64,000 nt of DNA from Deltaproteobacteria bacterium GWB2_55_19 (lineage in GTDB: Bacteria > Desulfobacterota > GWC2-55-46): positions 248,001-312,000 of the forward strand of contig MGPQ01000010.1 of NCBI GenBank assembly GCA_001797465.1, given 5' to 3'. Shown piece after piece: positions 52,726 to 60,625 of the stretch. The notes beneath the pieces are model-generated. The model worked only from the letters and a program-made list of their open reading frames with translations. It was not told where the DNA came from and made no database searches. Position numbers and translations under genes: made by a program. The stretch's first letter is position 1. Every line of letters starts with the position of its first letter.

Positions 52726-52849
52726 GAATTTTTTCTGAGGTCAAGGAAGGGCGGAAATAAAAAGCGGAGCATATATGTTAATATGTGAGCACTTTTATTT
52801 ACGCCTTGACGCAGAGATTAGGAAAAATAACAATTTTTAGCGGTGGCCT
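52706..52849 (-). repeat. Stop-codon-associated hairpin repeat, copy D (inverted, internally deleted)
   Basis: The core is 52714-52841, inverted relative to copies A and C and lacking their left-interior block. TCTAAAAATT carries the rsmD TAG stop. The symmetry continues into both flanks (AGGCCACC / GGTGGCCT), giving 17 matched positions with one mismatch. Nested inner arms (GAGGTCAAGGAAGGGCGG against CGCCTTGAC; AAATAAAAAG against CTTTTATTT) make the whole element a long hairpin. Confidence 0.85.
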
Positions 52850-52862
52850 CAAGAGGAATTGA

Positions 52863-53381
52863 ATGGCCATAAAGCACATAGGCGTATACCCCGGCACATT
52901 CGACCCTATTACAAGGGGCCACCTCGATATCATAGAGAGGGGCTTAAGGCTTTTCGACCTCCTCATCGTCGCGGTCGCCGAGAGCCAGTCAAAGGCCCCG
53001 CTCTTCGATACAGAGGAGAGGCTCGAAATATTAAAAGGGGAGCTTAAACGCTACAAAAACATAAAGGTCGAGTCCTTCGACTGCCTCCTCATCGACTACG
53101 TGCGGCAGAAGAAGGCGACGACGGTCCTCCGGGGCCTCCGGGTCATATCGGACTTTGAGTACGAGTTCCAGATGGCGCTCATAAACAGGAAGCTCGACCC
53201 GTCGATTGAAACGGTCTTCATGATGACCAGTGAGAGCTATGCGCCGTTGAGCTCGCGCTTCATTAAAGAGATAGCGAGGCTCGGCGGCGACCTCAACGCC
53301 TTTGTAACGCCGAATGTCGCAAAGAGATTGAGGGAAAAGTTTGGCCTCTCAAAAAAGAGGCAAAAAGGAGCTCTTAAATGA
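52863..53381 (+). CDS. coaD: Phosphopantetheine adenylyltransferase
   Basis: 172 residues. It catalyses the penultimate step of CoA synthesis. The nucleotidyltransferase motif is VYPGTFDPITRGHLDI; RGLRVISDFEYEFQMALINR and APLSSRFIKEIA are also diagnostic. It overlaps the next gene by four bases (ATGA). Confidence 0.97.
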   Translation: MAIKHIGVYPGTFDPITRGHLDIIERGLRLFDLLIVAVAESQSKAPLFDTEERLEILKGELKRYKNIKVESFDCLLIDYVRQKKATTVLRGLRVISDFEYEFQMALINRKLDPSIETVFMMTSESYAPLSSRFIKEIARLGGDLNAFVTPNVAKRLREKFGLSKKRQKGALK

Positions 53382-54574
53382 TCAGGCTTTCTGAGAGGCT
53401 TTCAGGGTGCGAGGAATCCGTCACGCTCGCCATTACCGCCAAGGCCAAGGCGCTTAAGGCCTCGGGCAAGGACATAATAGGCTTCGGCGCTGGCGAGCCG
53501 GACTTTGACACGCCCGAGAATATAAAAGAGGCGGCGATAAAGGCGATAAGGGACGGCCAGACCAAGTACACGGCCGTCGGCGGCATTAACGAGCTCAAGG
53601 ATGCTGTGATCGCAAAATTCAAGCGTGATAACGACCTCGCCTACGGCAGGGACGAGATACTCGTATCCTGCGGTGGCAAGCACTCGATATACAACCTCTT
53701 CCAGGCGATATTGAACCCCGGCGACGAGGTCATCGTCCCCGCGCCCTTCTGGGTCTCTTACCCGGTCATGGTCTATCTCGGGGGCGGCACGGCAAAGATA
53801 GTGAATACCACGGAAAAAGATGGTTTCAAGATGTCGCCCGAGGCCTTCAGGGCCGCGATAACGGATAAGACAAAGGCGGTCGTCATAAACAGCCCTTCGA
53901 ACCCGACAGGCGCGGCGTACACGGCTAAGGAGCTTGAAGAGATTGCGAAGGTCGCGCTTGAGAAAGACCTCCTCATCATATCCGACGAGATTTACGAGAA
54001 GCTCACATACGACGGGTTCCGTTCGTCATCCATCGCCTCCATCTCCGATGATGTAAAGAAGAACACCGTTGTATTGAACGGCGTATCGAAGACCTATTCG
54101 ATGACAGGCTGGAGGATAGGGTATGCCGCCGGCCCCAAGGCGATAATACAGGGCATGACGAACATACAGAGCCAGTCGACCTCGAACCCGACCTCCATCA
54201 GCCAGTGGGCGGCGGTCGAGGCGTTGAACGGCCCGCAGGGGATACTGGATGCGATGGTAAAGGAGTTCGAAAAGAGAAGGGACGCGATGGTCGACGGGCT
54301 TAATGCCATAAAGGGCGTAGGCGCGCGGAGACCCGAGGGCGCGTTTTATGTCTTCGCCAATATCGGCGGCACGCTCGGCAAGAGGGCCGGTGAGAAGACC
54401 GTAAAGGGCTCGGCAGATCTGGCGAACTTTCTTTTGGACGGCGTGGGCGTGGCGGTAGTGCCCGGCGAGCCCTTTGGCGACGACTCGTTCATAAGGCTCT
54501 CCTACGCAACCTCGATGCAGAACATTGTGAAGGGTGTGGAGAGGATAAAGCAGGCGATAGAGGGGCTTAAGTAG
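53378..54574 (+). CDS. aspC: Class I aspartate aminotransferase
   Basis: 398 residues, a PLP enzyme of the Iγ/1b aspartate aminotransferase type. FGAGEPDFDTPENIKEA, VVINSPSNPTGAAYT, ISDEIYEKLTYDG and the PLP Lys in GVSKTYSMTGWRIGY are visible. It swaps amino groups between aspartate and glutamate; a prephenate role is possible in this subgroup. It overlaps coaD. The terminator is at 54640. Confidence 0.93.
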   Translation: MIRLSERLSGCEESVTLAITAKAKALKASGKDIIGFGAGEPDFDTPENIKEAAIKAIRDGQTKYTAVGGINELKDAVIAKFKRDNDLAYGRDEILVSCGGKHSIYNLFQAILNPGDEVIVPAPFWVSYPVMVYLGGGTAKIVNTTEKDGFKMSPEAFRAAITDKTKAVVINSPSNPTGAAYTAKELEEIAKVALEKDLLIISDEIYEKLTYDGFRSSSIASISDDVKKNTVVLNGVSKTYSMTGWRIGYAAGPKAIIQGMTNIQSQSTSNPTSISQWAAVEALNGPQGILDAMVKEFEKRRDAMVDGLNAIKGVGARRPEGAFYVFANIGGTLGKRAGEKTVKGSADLANFLLDGVGVAVVPGEPFGDDSFIRLSYATSMQNIVKGVERIKQAIEGLK

Positions 54575-54579
54575 GCAAG

Positions 54580-54630
54580 TAGTAAGCCCCTCCCCTCCCT
54601 CGATGGGAGGGGATTGAGGGGAGGGTGAAA
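54580..54630 (+). repeat. CCCCTCCC/GGGAGGGG boilerplate repeat
   Basis: CCCCTCCCCTCCCTCGATGG then GAGGGGATTGAGGGGAGGGTGA. The right half is nearly identical to 49962-49983. Confidence 0.6.
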
Positions 54631-54639
54631 TATATTTAA

Positions 54640-54666
54640 GGCGGAGCCAATGGCCCCGCCTTTTTT
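54640..54666 (+). terminator. Intrinsic terminator after the aminotransferase
   Basis: GGCGGAGCC / GGCCCCGCC stem (one mismatch), AAT loop, then TTTTTT. Confidence 0.8.
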
Positions 54667-54688
54667 ATTTTTGAATACGATGTAGCTG

Positions 54689-54712
54689 GTAGGGTGGGCT
54701 CCGCCCACCATT
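54689..54712 (+). repeat. REP palindrome (GGGC variant)
   Basis: GTAGGGTGGGC-TCC-GCCCACCATT: compensatory changes keep the stem relative to the RAYT-linked REPs. Confidence 0.8.
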
Positions 54713-54731
54713 TAATTATTTTGATGTCTTT

Positions 54732-54900
54732 ACCAAAAACCTTTTTGCGCGCTCCGCGCGCTTTGGCGATGGCTCCAAGCGCTTCCTTCCTCCCCTTCCT
54801 CGTTCGCTCGCCCCCTGAGCGCTTCGCGTCTATCCTCCCTCGGCTCGCTCACCCCGGCCGCCCTGAGGCGCTCTCCGCCATGCGCCCGTGTGTTTAAAAA
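54732..54900 (+). repeat. Two-armed GC-rich repeat, copy Z (left arm only)
   Basis: It matches the left arms of copies X and Y: CTTTTTGCGCGCTCCGCGCG, then the GCTCGC/GAGCGCTTCGCGTCTA blocks and GCGCTCTCCGCCATGCGCC. The right arm is absent. Confidence 0.7.
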
Positions 54901-54917
54901 ACAAAAACGAAAAAAAC

Positions 54918-55008
54918 GTAGGTTGGGCTGAGCGCAGCGAAGCCCAACAATTTAATATTTTAGACCATGCAAGACAGCGTTGGGTTACACTTCGCTAACC
55001 CAACCTAC
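54918..55008. repeat. Two REP-like GTTGGG palindromes
   Basis: GGTTGGGCT...AGCCCAAC at 54918-54950 and GTTGGGTTA...TAACCCAACC at 54979-55008. The stems are conserved while the sequence varies. The gap 54575-55164 holds only repeats and a terminator. Confidence 0.7.
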
Positions 55009-55145
55009 AATACTCCTCCCCTCTTTACAAGGGGAGGTTGGGGAGGGGTGGTTTTGTGCGCATGGCCGAACCTGCTCTCTGACCGTTTTTGTCATTGCGA
55101 GGAGCGCAAGCGACAAAGCAATCTCAGGCCTTCAAAAATATAGAA

Positions 55146-55167
55146 CGGTGCGCACCGCGCACCCTTA
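55146..55167 (-). repeat. REP palindrome touching a stop codon
   Basis: GGTGCGCACCGCGCACCCTTA. It abuts the stop codon of the minus-strand lipoprotein gene. Confidence 0.65.
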
Positions 55168-55590
55168 CTTTACCCTCCTATACCTTATCCGTCCATCCTC
55201 GATGGAAACTATCTCAAACTCATAATCCTTGAAGGTTATTTTTTTGCCGAGAGGGTATTCAAACTTTTTAGTAAACCCCGGCTTGATAGCCCAACCGGAA
55301 CGGGCATAGGCACTTGTGCTTAGGTTGTAAAAGTATTCATCATACTGCAACCCTATCTTTGAATCGGACAGCTCTGTGATGGTAAGGTCGAACCGGATGG
55401 AATCGGAGCGAGGAGTGTCACCTAAGATAGGGTCTTTAACAACAGATCCCTCGACATGGTGAAAGAAGATGTCGCCTATCCCGGCAGTTACCTCTTTATC
55501 CGGGGTAAGGGAACTTTTATTAATCGGTTCAATTGTCATGCAACCAACCAGACTCACAAGCGCAACCAAAAAAATGAATATATTTCTCAT
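55165..55590 (-). CDS. Lipoprotein of unknown function
   Basis: 141 residues from ATG 55590 (GGGAGG upstream). The lipobox LVSLVGC gives a lipid-anchored Cys near residue 17. The mature part is beta-rich, with alternating polar and hydrophobic strands (DSIRFDLTITELSDSKIGLQ; ITFKDYEFEIVSIEDGRIRY). I do not recognise the family. It is less GC-rich than its neighbours and bounded by REPs on both sides, which suggests it may be a recent arrival. Confidence 0.68.
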   Translation of the reverse strand: MRNIFIFLVALVSLVGCMTIEPINKSSLTPDKEVTAGIGDIFFHHVEGSVVKDPILGDTPRSDSIRFDLTITELSDSKIGLQYDEYFYNLSTSAYARSGWAIKPGFTKKFEYPLGKKITFKDYEFEIVSIEDGRIRYRRVK

Positions 55591-55606
55591 CACACCCTCC
55601 CTTTAT

Positions 55607-55644
55607 AGTCTCGTAGTCTCGTAGGGTGCGCCCCGCGCACCATT
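55607..55644 (+). repeat. Tandem AGTCTCGT 8-mers leading into a REP palindrome
   Basis: Two copies of the 8-mer run directly into GTAGGGTGCGCCCCGCGCAC then CATT (55621-55644). The layout mirrors 8423-8467. Confidence 0.75.
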
Positions 55645-55668
55645 GATTACTTCTTCAAGCCGCGCCTA

Positions 55669-56214
55669 TTATCTCTCTTCTCTGAATATCTCCGCCTCGA
55701 AGGTGAAGATCGTCGCCCCTTCCTTCCAGGCGTCGGGTCTTAACCCCGCTTTCAAGCATGTATTCCTGAGAAACTCAACTCGATCGAACCCGCATTCCGT
55801 TGCGACCTGCGGGAGCAAGACTCCACGGCTCTGCCCCTTTATGATGTAGAGCCCGTGCCTGCCGACCTCTATATCGGCAACGTCCGATATTTCTTTTAAC
55901 GGCGACAATACCGATATCTCAATCCATACCCCGTTGAGCTCTGTCTTATCAAGCCGGACGAATCGCGGGTCATTGAAGGCCGCGGCCACTGCCATGTCCG
56001 TGATCGTCTTGAAGAGAGGGTTCGGTGAGGCGAAGGTGCCTATACAGCCCCGGAGGCTGCCGTCCGCATTGTGTATGGTGACGAACGCTCCGCTATCAAC
56101 GGAGAGAGCGCCGTGGTTGCCGTCGAACGACGGCTTCGACGTGCCCATTACACGGGCCTCAATCGTCGAGCGCGCAAGCTCAAGGAGGGTCTTTTTTTCT
56201 GCGTCGGTCAGCAT
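55669..56214 (-). CDS. amrA: AMMECR1 domain protein (AmmeMemoRadiSam system protein A)
   Basis: About 181 residues. ATG 56214 fits the family start (MLTDAEKKTLLELARSTIEA); the frame is open further upstream but non-homologous. GAFVTIHNADGSLRGCIGTF and DPRF are the conserved core. The family usually co-occurs with MEMO1 and a radical SAM protein; neither is adjacent here. Its function is unknown; a nucleic-acid or modification role has been suggested. Confidence 0.9.
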   Translation of the reverse strand: MLTDAEKKTLLELARSTIEARVMGTSKPSFDGNHGALSVDSGAFVTIHNADGSLRGCIGTFASPNPLFKTITDMAVAAAFNDPRFVRLDKTELNGVWIEISVLSPLKEISDVADIEVGRHGLYIIKGQSRGVLLPQVATECGFDRVEFLRNTCLKAGLRPDAWKEGATIFTFEAEIFREER

Positions 56215-56254
56215 TTCATTTCTTGCCTGGGTCTTATTTTTCCTGATATTATCA

Positions 56255-56260
56255 TATAAT
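56255..56260 (+). promoter_or_regulatory. Candidate -10 box of nadA
   Basis: TATAAT 32 bases before the nadA ATG, in the 78-base divergent gap. There is no strong -35. Confidence 0.45.
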
Positions 56261-56292
56261 ATTCGATCAAAGCAAACGCCCAAGGGAAACTG

Positions 56293-57213
56293 ATGAAAGA
56301 CAGAGAAGGTCTTAAAAATGAGATACGGGCGCTTCTGAAAGAGCGCGACGCGATCATGCTCGCCCACAACTACCAGAGGGACGAGATTCAGGAGATAGCC
56401 GACGTTACCGGCGATTCACTCGCTCTTAGCCAGACCGCGGCGGAGTCCCCTAAAAAGGTGATAGTCTTCTGCGGCGTGCATTTCATGGCTGAAAGCGCGG
56501 CGATACTCTCCCCTCAAAAGACCGTGATACTCCCGAGGATGGACGCGGGTTGCCCCATGGCGGAGATGATAACGCCGGAAGACCTCGTAAAGGAAAAGGC
56601 GAAGCGGCCCGGAGTTCCTGTCGTCGCGTATGTGAACACGAGCGCGGCCGTAAAGGCCTTGAGCGACATCTGCTGTACCTCGGCGAACGCGGTGAGCGTC
56701 GTGAACTCTCTTCCGGAAGAGCGCGTCTACATGATACCGGATAAGAACCTCTCCCACTATGTGTCGCTCACCGCGAAGAAGAAGATGGAGTGGTGGAACG
56801 GATTTTGCCCCACGCACGAGAGGCTAAAGCCCTCTGAAGTCATAAAGGCGAAGGAAAAAAACCCCGGCGCGGTCTTCGTTTGCCACCCGGAGTGCAACCC
56901 CGAGGTCGTCAAACTCGCGGACCACGTATGCTCGACCTCCGGGATGTACAAGTACGCGCAGAAGACGAACGCAAGGACGATAATCGTCGGGACTGAAGTG
57001 GGGATACTCTACAAACTCCGCAAGGAGAACCCGGATAAGAATTTTATAATGCCGTCCAAGTCCCTCATCTGCCCGAACATGAAGCTCACGGCGCTTGAGG
57101 ACGTTCTTGAAGCCTTAAAGGAGATGAAGAATATCGTGACGGTTCCGGAGGACGTCCGCGCAAAGGCCAAGGCTACGCTTGACAGGATGCTGAAGGTGCC
57201 GAGGGATTTCTGA
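56293..57213 (+). CDS. nadA: Quinolinate synthase A
   Basis: 306 residues, a [4Fe-4S] enzyme of NAD synthesis that condenses iminoaspartate with [36 protein letters not shown], and the cluster Cys in [19 protein letters not shown] and [10 protein letters not shown] are visible. No nadB or nadC is present in the window. AAGGGAA precedes the ATG. Confidence 0.97.
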   Translation: MKDREGLKNEIRALLKERDAIMLAHNYQRDEIQEIADVTGDSLALSQTAAESPKKVIVFCGVHFMAESAAILSPQKTVILPRMDAGCPMAEMITPEDLVKEKAKRPGVPVVAYVNTSAAVKALSDICCTSANAVSVVNSLPEERVYMIPDKNLSHYVSLTAKKKMEWWNGFCPTHERLKPSEVIKAKEKNPGAVFVCHPECNPEVVKLADHVCSTSGMYKYAQKTNARTIIVGTEVGILYKLRKENPDKNFIMPSKSLICPNMKLTALEDVLEALKEMKNIVTVPEDVRAKAKATLDRMLKVPRDF

Positions 57214-57319
57214 GGAGGATTGGGCAGGGCAGGTTTTTTTCTTACAATTCAGACTTGTAATCTAAATCCTTAATTCGTAACTTACATAGACTCGCCTGAT
57301 TTATCCGGACCTTCAGCCT

Positions 57320-57692
57320 GAAGCCCTTTTGCGCGCTCCGCGCGCTTATTCGCATGGGCTCCAAGCGCTTTCTTCCTCCCCCCGCCCGCTCGCGCACCCC
57401 TTAGAGCGCTTCGCGTCTAATCCACCCCGGTGCGCTCGCCTCTCCCTCCCTTAGGCGCTCTCCGCCATGCGCCAGTGTGTTTGTAAAGACAGAACAAGAC
57501 AAGAAATTCTTTTTTGTTTTTCAAAACCCCCCAGGCATGGGGTGAGCGACCTTAAGGGAGGAAGTGACGCGCGAGCCGGAGGGAGGATAGACGCGAAGCG
57601 CGCTCAGGGGAGGCGAGCGCGTGGGCCGGGGAGGGCGGAGGGAGCGAATCCCTATGCCGAAAAAAGCCCGGCAGGGCGCTAAAGGCTTTTAG
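57320..57692. repeat. Two-armed GC-rich repeat, copy Y
   Basis: The left arm (AAGCCCTTTTGCGCGCTCCG to GTGTGTTTGTAAAGACAGAA) and right arm (CCCCAGGCATGGGGTGAGCG to GCGCTAAAGGCTTTT) match copy X, but here only about 45 bases separate them. Frames inside are not credible genes. It accounts for most of the 557-base gap 57214-57770. Confidence 0.72.
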
Positions 57693-57740
57693 CAGAAAAT
57701 TGGGATTGCCCATCAAGCCTATATCGAGTCACAAATTAAG

Positions 57741-57763
57741 GGTTCAGGTTGCAAATCTGAACC
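57741..57763. repeat. Short palindrome GGTTCAG/CTGAACC
   Basis: 7-bp arms, similar to 49673-49695. It lies beside the P-ATPase stop. Confidence 0.55.
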
Positions 57764-57770
57764 AGCCTGT

Positions 57771-60458
57771 TCATCCCTTTTTCGACGCACTTCTCACAAA
57801 CTTCACCACCTCCATCAGCACCAGCGGCTGAATGGACGCCGCTACCACTATCACCCAGTCAAAGGCCGAGAGCGGCACGACCTTGAATATCCCTTCGAGC
57901 GCCGGGATGTAGATGAGGAGGAGCTGGGTCGAGAGTATCACGAGGACCGATAAGTTCAGCATCTTGTTCGAGAATACGCCGATCTTGAAGACCGACTCCC
58001 ACGCGCTACGACAGTTGAATACATGGAACTTCTGGCAGAATACGAGTACCGTAAAGGCCATTGTCTGCGCCTTTATGGTGGACGACTCGAAGTAATAAAG
58101 CTCGAGCGTATATACCCCGAGCGTGCAGATCGCGATGAATACGCCCTGCACGAGCATTATCCAGATGAGCGCGTTCGTGACTATGCCCTCGGTCTTTGCC
58201 CTGGGCTTTCTTTCCATCACCCCGGAGTCGACCGGCTCCATCGCGAGCCCGAGCGCGGGCAACCCGTCCGTTACAAGGTTCGTCCAGAGTATCTGCACCG
58301 GAAGGAGCGGCAGAGGCATTCCGGTCAAGGACGCTATGAGGAGCACGAATATCTCCCCGATGTTGCAAGATAGCAAAAAGTGGACGACCCTACGGATGTT
58401 ATCGAATATGCCGCGCCCCTCCTCGACGGCGGAGACGATGGAGGCGAAGTTGTCGTCGGTCAAGACCATGTCCGCGGCCTCTTTCGTGACGTCCGTCCCT
58501 GTGATGCCCATCGCTATACCTATATCGGCCTCTTTAAGGGCGGGCGCGTCGTTTACGCCGTCCCCTGTCATGGCGATGATCTCCCCGCGCGCCCTCCATG
58601 CCTTTACTACTTTAAGCTTGTGCTCCGGGTTTACCCTCGCGTAGACCTTTATCCTCGGTAATTCCCTGCCGAACTCGTCGGCGGACATGGCGTCGAGCTC
58701 CTCGCCCGTGACCGCCCTGTCGCCTTCGTGGAATATGCCGAGCTCCCGCGCAATGGCAACGGCCGTTGCCCTGTGGTCGCCGGTTATCATGATGGGTGTG
58801 ATGCCGGCTGTCCGCGCCTTCTCGACGGCTTTAAAGACCTCTTCTCTCGGCGGGTCTATCATGCCGACGAGCGCGATGAAGGTGAGATCTTTTTCGAGCT
58901 CGTGTACCCTGTGTAGGTTGAAGGGCTCCTTCTGTTTCCTGAAGGCTATTGCGAGGACGCGTAGCGCGGAGTTCGAAAACTCGTCGTTCGCGTGCGCGAT
59001 GGATGCGCGGTCGGCCTCGGTTACAGGCGCGGCCCCTGAATCTTTGAGAACGCCGGTGTATAGCGGCAACATCCTGTCAGGCGCGCCTTTTACGAACGCG
59101 TAGTGATATTCGCCGTCGGTAAATACCGTAGTCATCATCTTTCGCTCGGCGTCGAACGGCACCTCGCCAAGGAACTTATATCTTTTTAGCAACTCCGTTT
59201 TCCTGAGCCCCGCCTTCTCTCCGAGCGTCAGGAACGCGCCCTCTGTCGGGTCTCCAATGACCGAGTAGACCCCCTTGTCGTCCCTCTTAAGCTCCGCGCT
59301 GTTGCAGAGGAGGCCCGCAACGAGCGCCTCGTTAAGGACGGCGTCCTTCAAGGGGTCGATCTCGTCCTTGCCTTTTACGAACCTTCCCACCGGCGCGTAA
59401 CCCGTGCCCGTGACGCCAAGGGACTCACCATTCCCAAGGTGTATCCTCTTTACCGTCATCTGGTTCTGCGTCAGCGTGCCGGTCTTGTCCGATGCGATGA
59501 TGGTGGCGGAGCCGAGCGTCTCGACAGACGGGAGCTTTCTTATTAGCGCGTGCCTCTTGACCATCCTCTGAACGCCGAGCGCGAGGACGATTGTTACGAC
59601 CGCCGGGAGCCCCTCGGGTATGGCCGCGACCGCGAGGCTTACGGCTACAAGGAACATGTCGAGTACCGCCTCGCCCCTGAATACACCTATGGCGAATATG
59701 AGCGCGCAGACGACCCCTGCCGCGTAGACGAGGAGGCGGCCGAACTCGGCGAGTCTCTTCTGCAGAGGCGTCGGCTCGGCTTTCACCTCTTGCAACATCC
59801 GTGCGATCTTGCCCATCTCGGTCGCCATGCCCGTCGCGACGACCACGGCCCTGCCCCTGCCGTAAACGACGGTCGTGCCGAGGTATGCCATGTTCGTCCT
59901 GTCGGCGAGAGGCACGGTGTTATCAAGCTCGTCAATCGATTTTTCTATGGCCTGGGACTCGCCAGTAAGCGCCGCCTCCTGGACCTTCAAAAACTGGGAC
60001 TCGATTATCCTTACGTCCGCCGGGATGTGGTCGCCGCTCTCAAGCGCTATAATGTCGCCGGCGACGAGGTCTGAGGCCGGGACGGTTGAGAGCGAGCCAT
60101 CCCTCAAGACCTTTGCCGAAGGCGCGGAGAGCTTTTTGAGCGCTTCCATTACCTTCTCGGCCTTTTCTTCCTGAATGAACCCTATGACGCCGTTAAGTAC
60201 GACTATCGACATGATGGCGAGGGAATCTACCCACTCGCCGAGCACCCCGGCGATGACGGCGGAGCCAATGAGGACGAGTATTATAAATTCAGTGAACTGC
60301 TTGGCGAATTTTTTGAGGCGAGACTCCCTCTCGGCTTCGGTCAGCCTGTTCGCCCCCCATTTTTCAAGCCTTCCGCGCGCCTCGGCCTCCGAGAGCCCGT
60401 CTAAAGAGGCGTTTAATTCCTTTAATACCTCTTCGGTCTTTTGCTGGTACCATTCCAT
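57771..60458 (-). CDS. Calcium-type (P2A) cation-transporting P-type ATPase
   Basis: 895 residues, inner membrane, about ten helices. It has the N-terminal cation ATPase domain, the TGES loop (QEAALTGESQAIEK), the phosphorylation site ASDKTGTLTQNQMTV, and the hinge MTGDGVNDAPALKEADIG. The M4 ion motif AAIPEGLPAVVTI with PEGL is typical of SERCA/PacL pumps. Export of Ca2+ (possibly Mn2+) from the cytoplasm is expected. It stands alone, divergent from the heptosyltransferase operon. Confidence 0.93.
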   Translation of the reverse strand: MEWYQQKTEEVLKELNASLDGLSEAEARGRLEKWGANRLTEAERESRLKKFAKQFTEFIILVLIGSAVIAGVLGEWVDSLAIMSIVVLNGVIGFIQEEKAEKVMEALKKLSAPSAKVLRDGSLSTVPASDLVAGDIIALESGDHIPADVRIIESQFLKVQEAALTGESQAIEKSIDELDNTVPLADRTNMAYLGTTVVYGRGRAVVVATGMATEMGKIARMLQEVKAEPTPLQKRLAEFGRLLVYAAGVVCALIFAIGVFRGEAVLDMFLVAVSLAVAAIPEGLPAVVTIVLALGVQRMVKRHALIRKLPSVETLGSATIIASDKTGTLTQNQMTVKRIHLGNGESLGVTGTGYAPVGRFVKGKDEIDPLKDAVLNEALVAGLLCNSAELKRDDKGVYSVIGDPTEGAFLTLGEKAGLRKTELLKRYKFLGEVPFDAERKMMTTVFTDGEYHYAFVKGAPDRMLPLYTGVLKDSGAAPVTEADRASIAHANDEFSNSALRVLAIAFRKQKEPFNLHRVHELEKDLTFIALVGMIDPPREEVFKAVEKARTAGITPIMITGDHRATAVAIARELGIFHEGDRAVTGEELDAMSADEFGRELPRIKVYARVNPEHKLKVVKAWRARGEIIAMTGDGVNDAPALKEADIGIAMGITGTDVTKEAADMVLTDDNFASIVSAVEEGRGIFDNIRRVVHFLLSCNIGEIFVLLIASLTGMPLPLLPVQILWTNLVTDGLPALGLAMEPVDSGVMERKPRAKTEGIVTNALIWIMLVQGVFIAICTLGVYTLELYYFESSTIKAQTMAFTVLVFCQKFHVFNCRSAWESVFKIGVFSNKMLNLSVLVILSTQLLLIYIPALEGIFKVVPLSAFDWVIVVAASIQPLVLMEVVKFVRSASKKG

Positions 60459-60528
60459 TGCGGTTTCCTCCGGTGATGATTATACCAAAAGGCTTTTTAA
60501 TTTAAAGCGCCGTTAAAATCCATTTAAT

Positions 60529-60559
60529 TTGACAATCCCCGCGTTAATTATACTATAAT
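60529..60559 (+). promoter_or_regulatory. Promoter of the LPS heptose operon
   Basis: TTGACA (60529-60534) and TATAAT (60554-60559), with a 19-base spacer that is longer than optimal. It lies 66 bases before ATG 60626. Confidence 0.5.
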
Positions 60560-60625
60560 ATCCTATTGAGGTTTGCGCGTTTTCGGGCCGGGCCTCATAT
60601 CGAGCCTATCTTAACTCAAGGGAAT

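Noticed and set aside
57467-57682. Plus-strand frame inside repeat copy Y (and similar frames at 49879-50124, 50226-50429 and 54694-54897)
   Set aside because: They lie wholly within dispersed repeats, are Arg-rich and are not conserved between repeat copies in frame.
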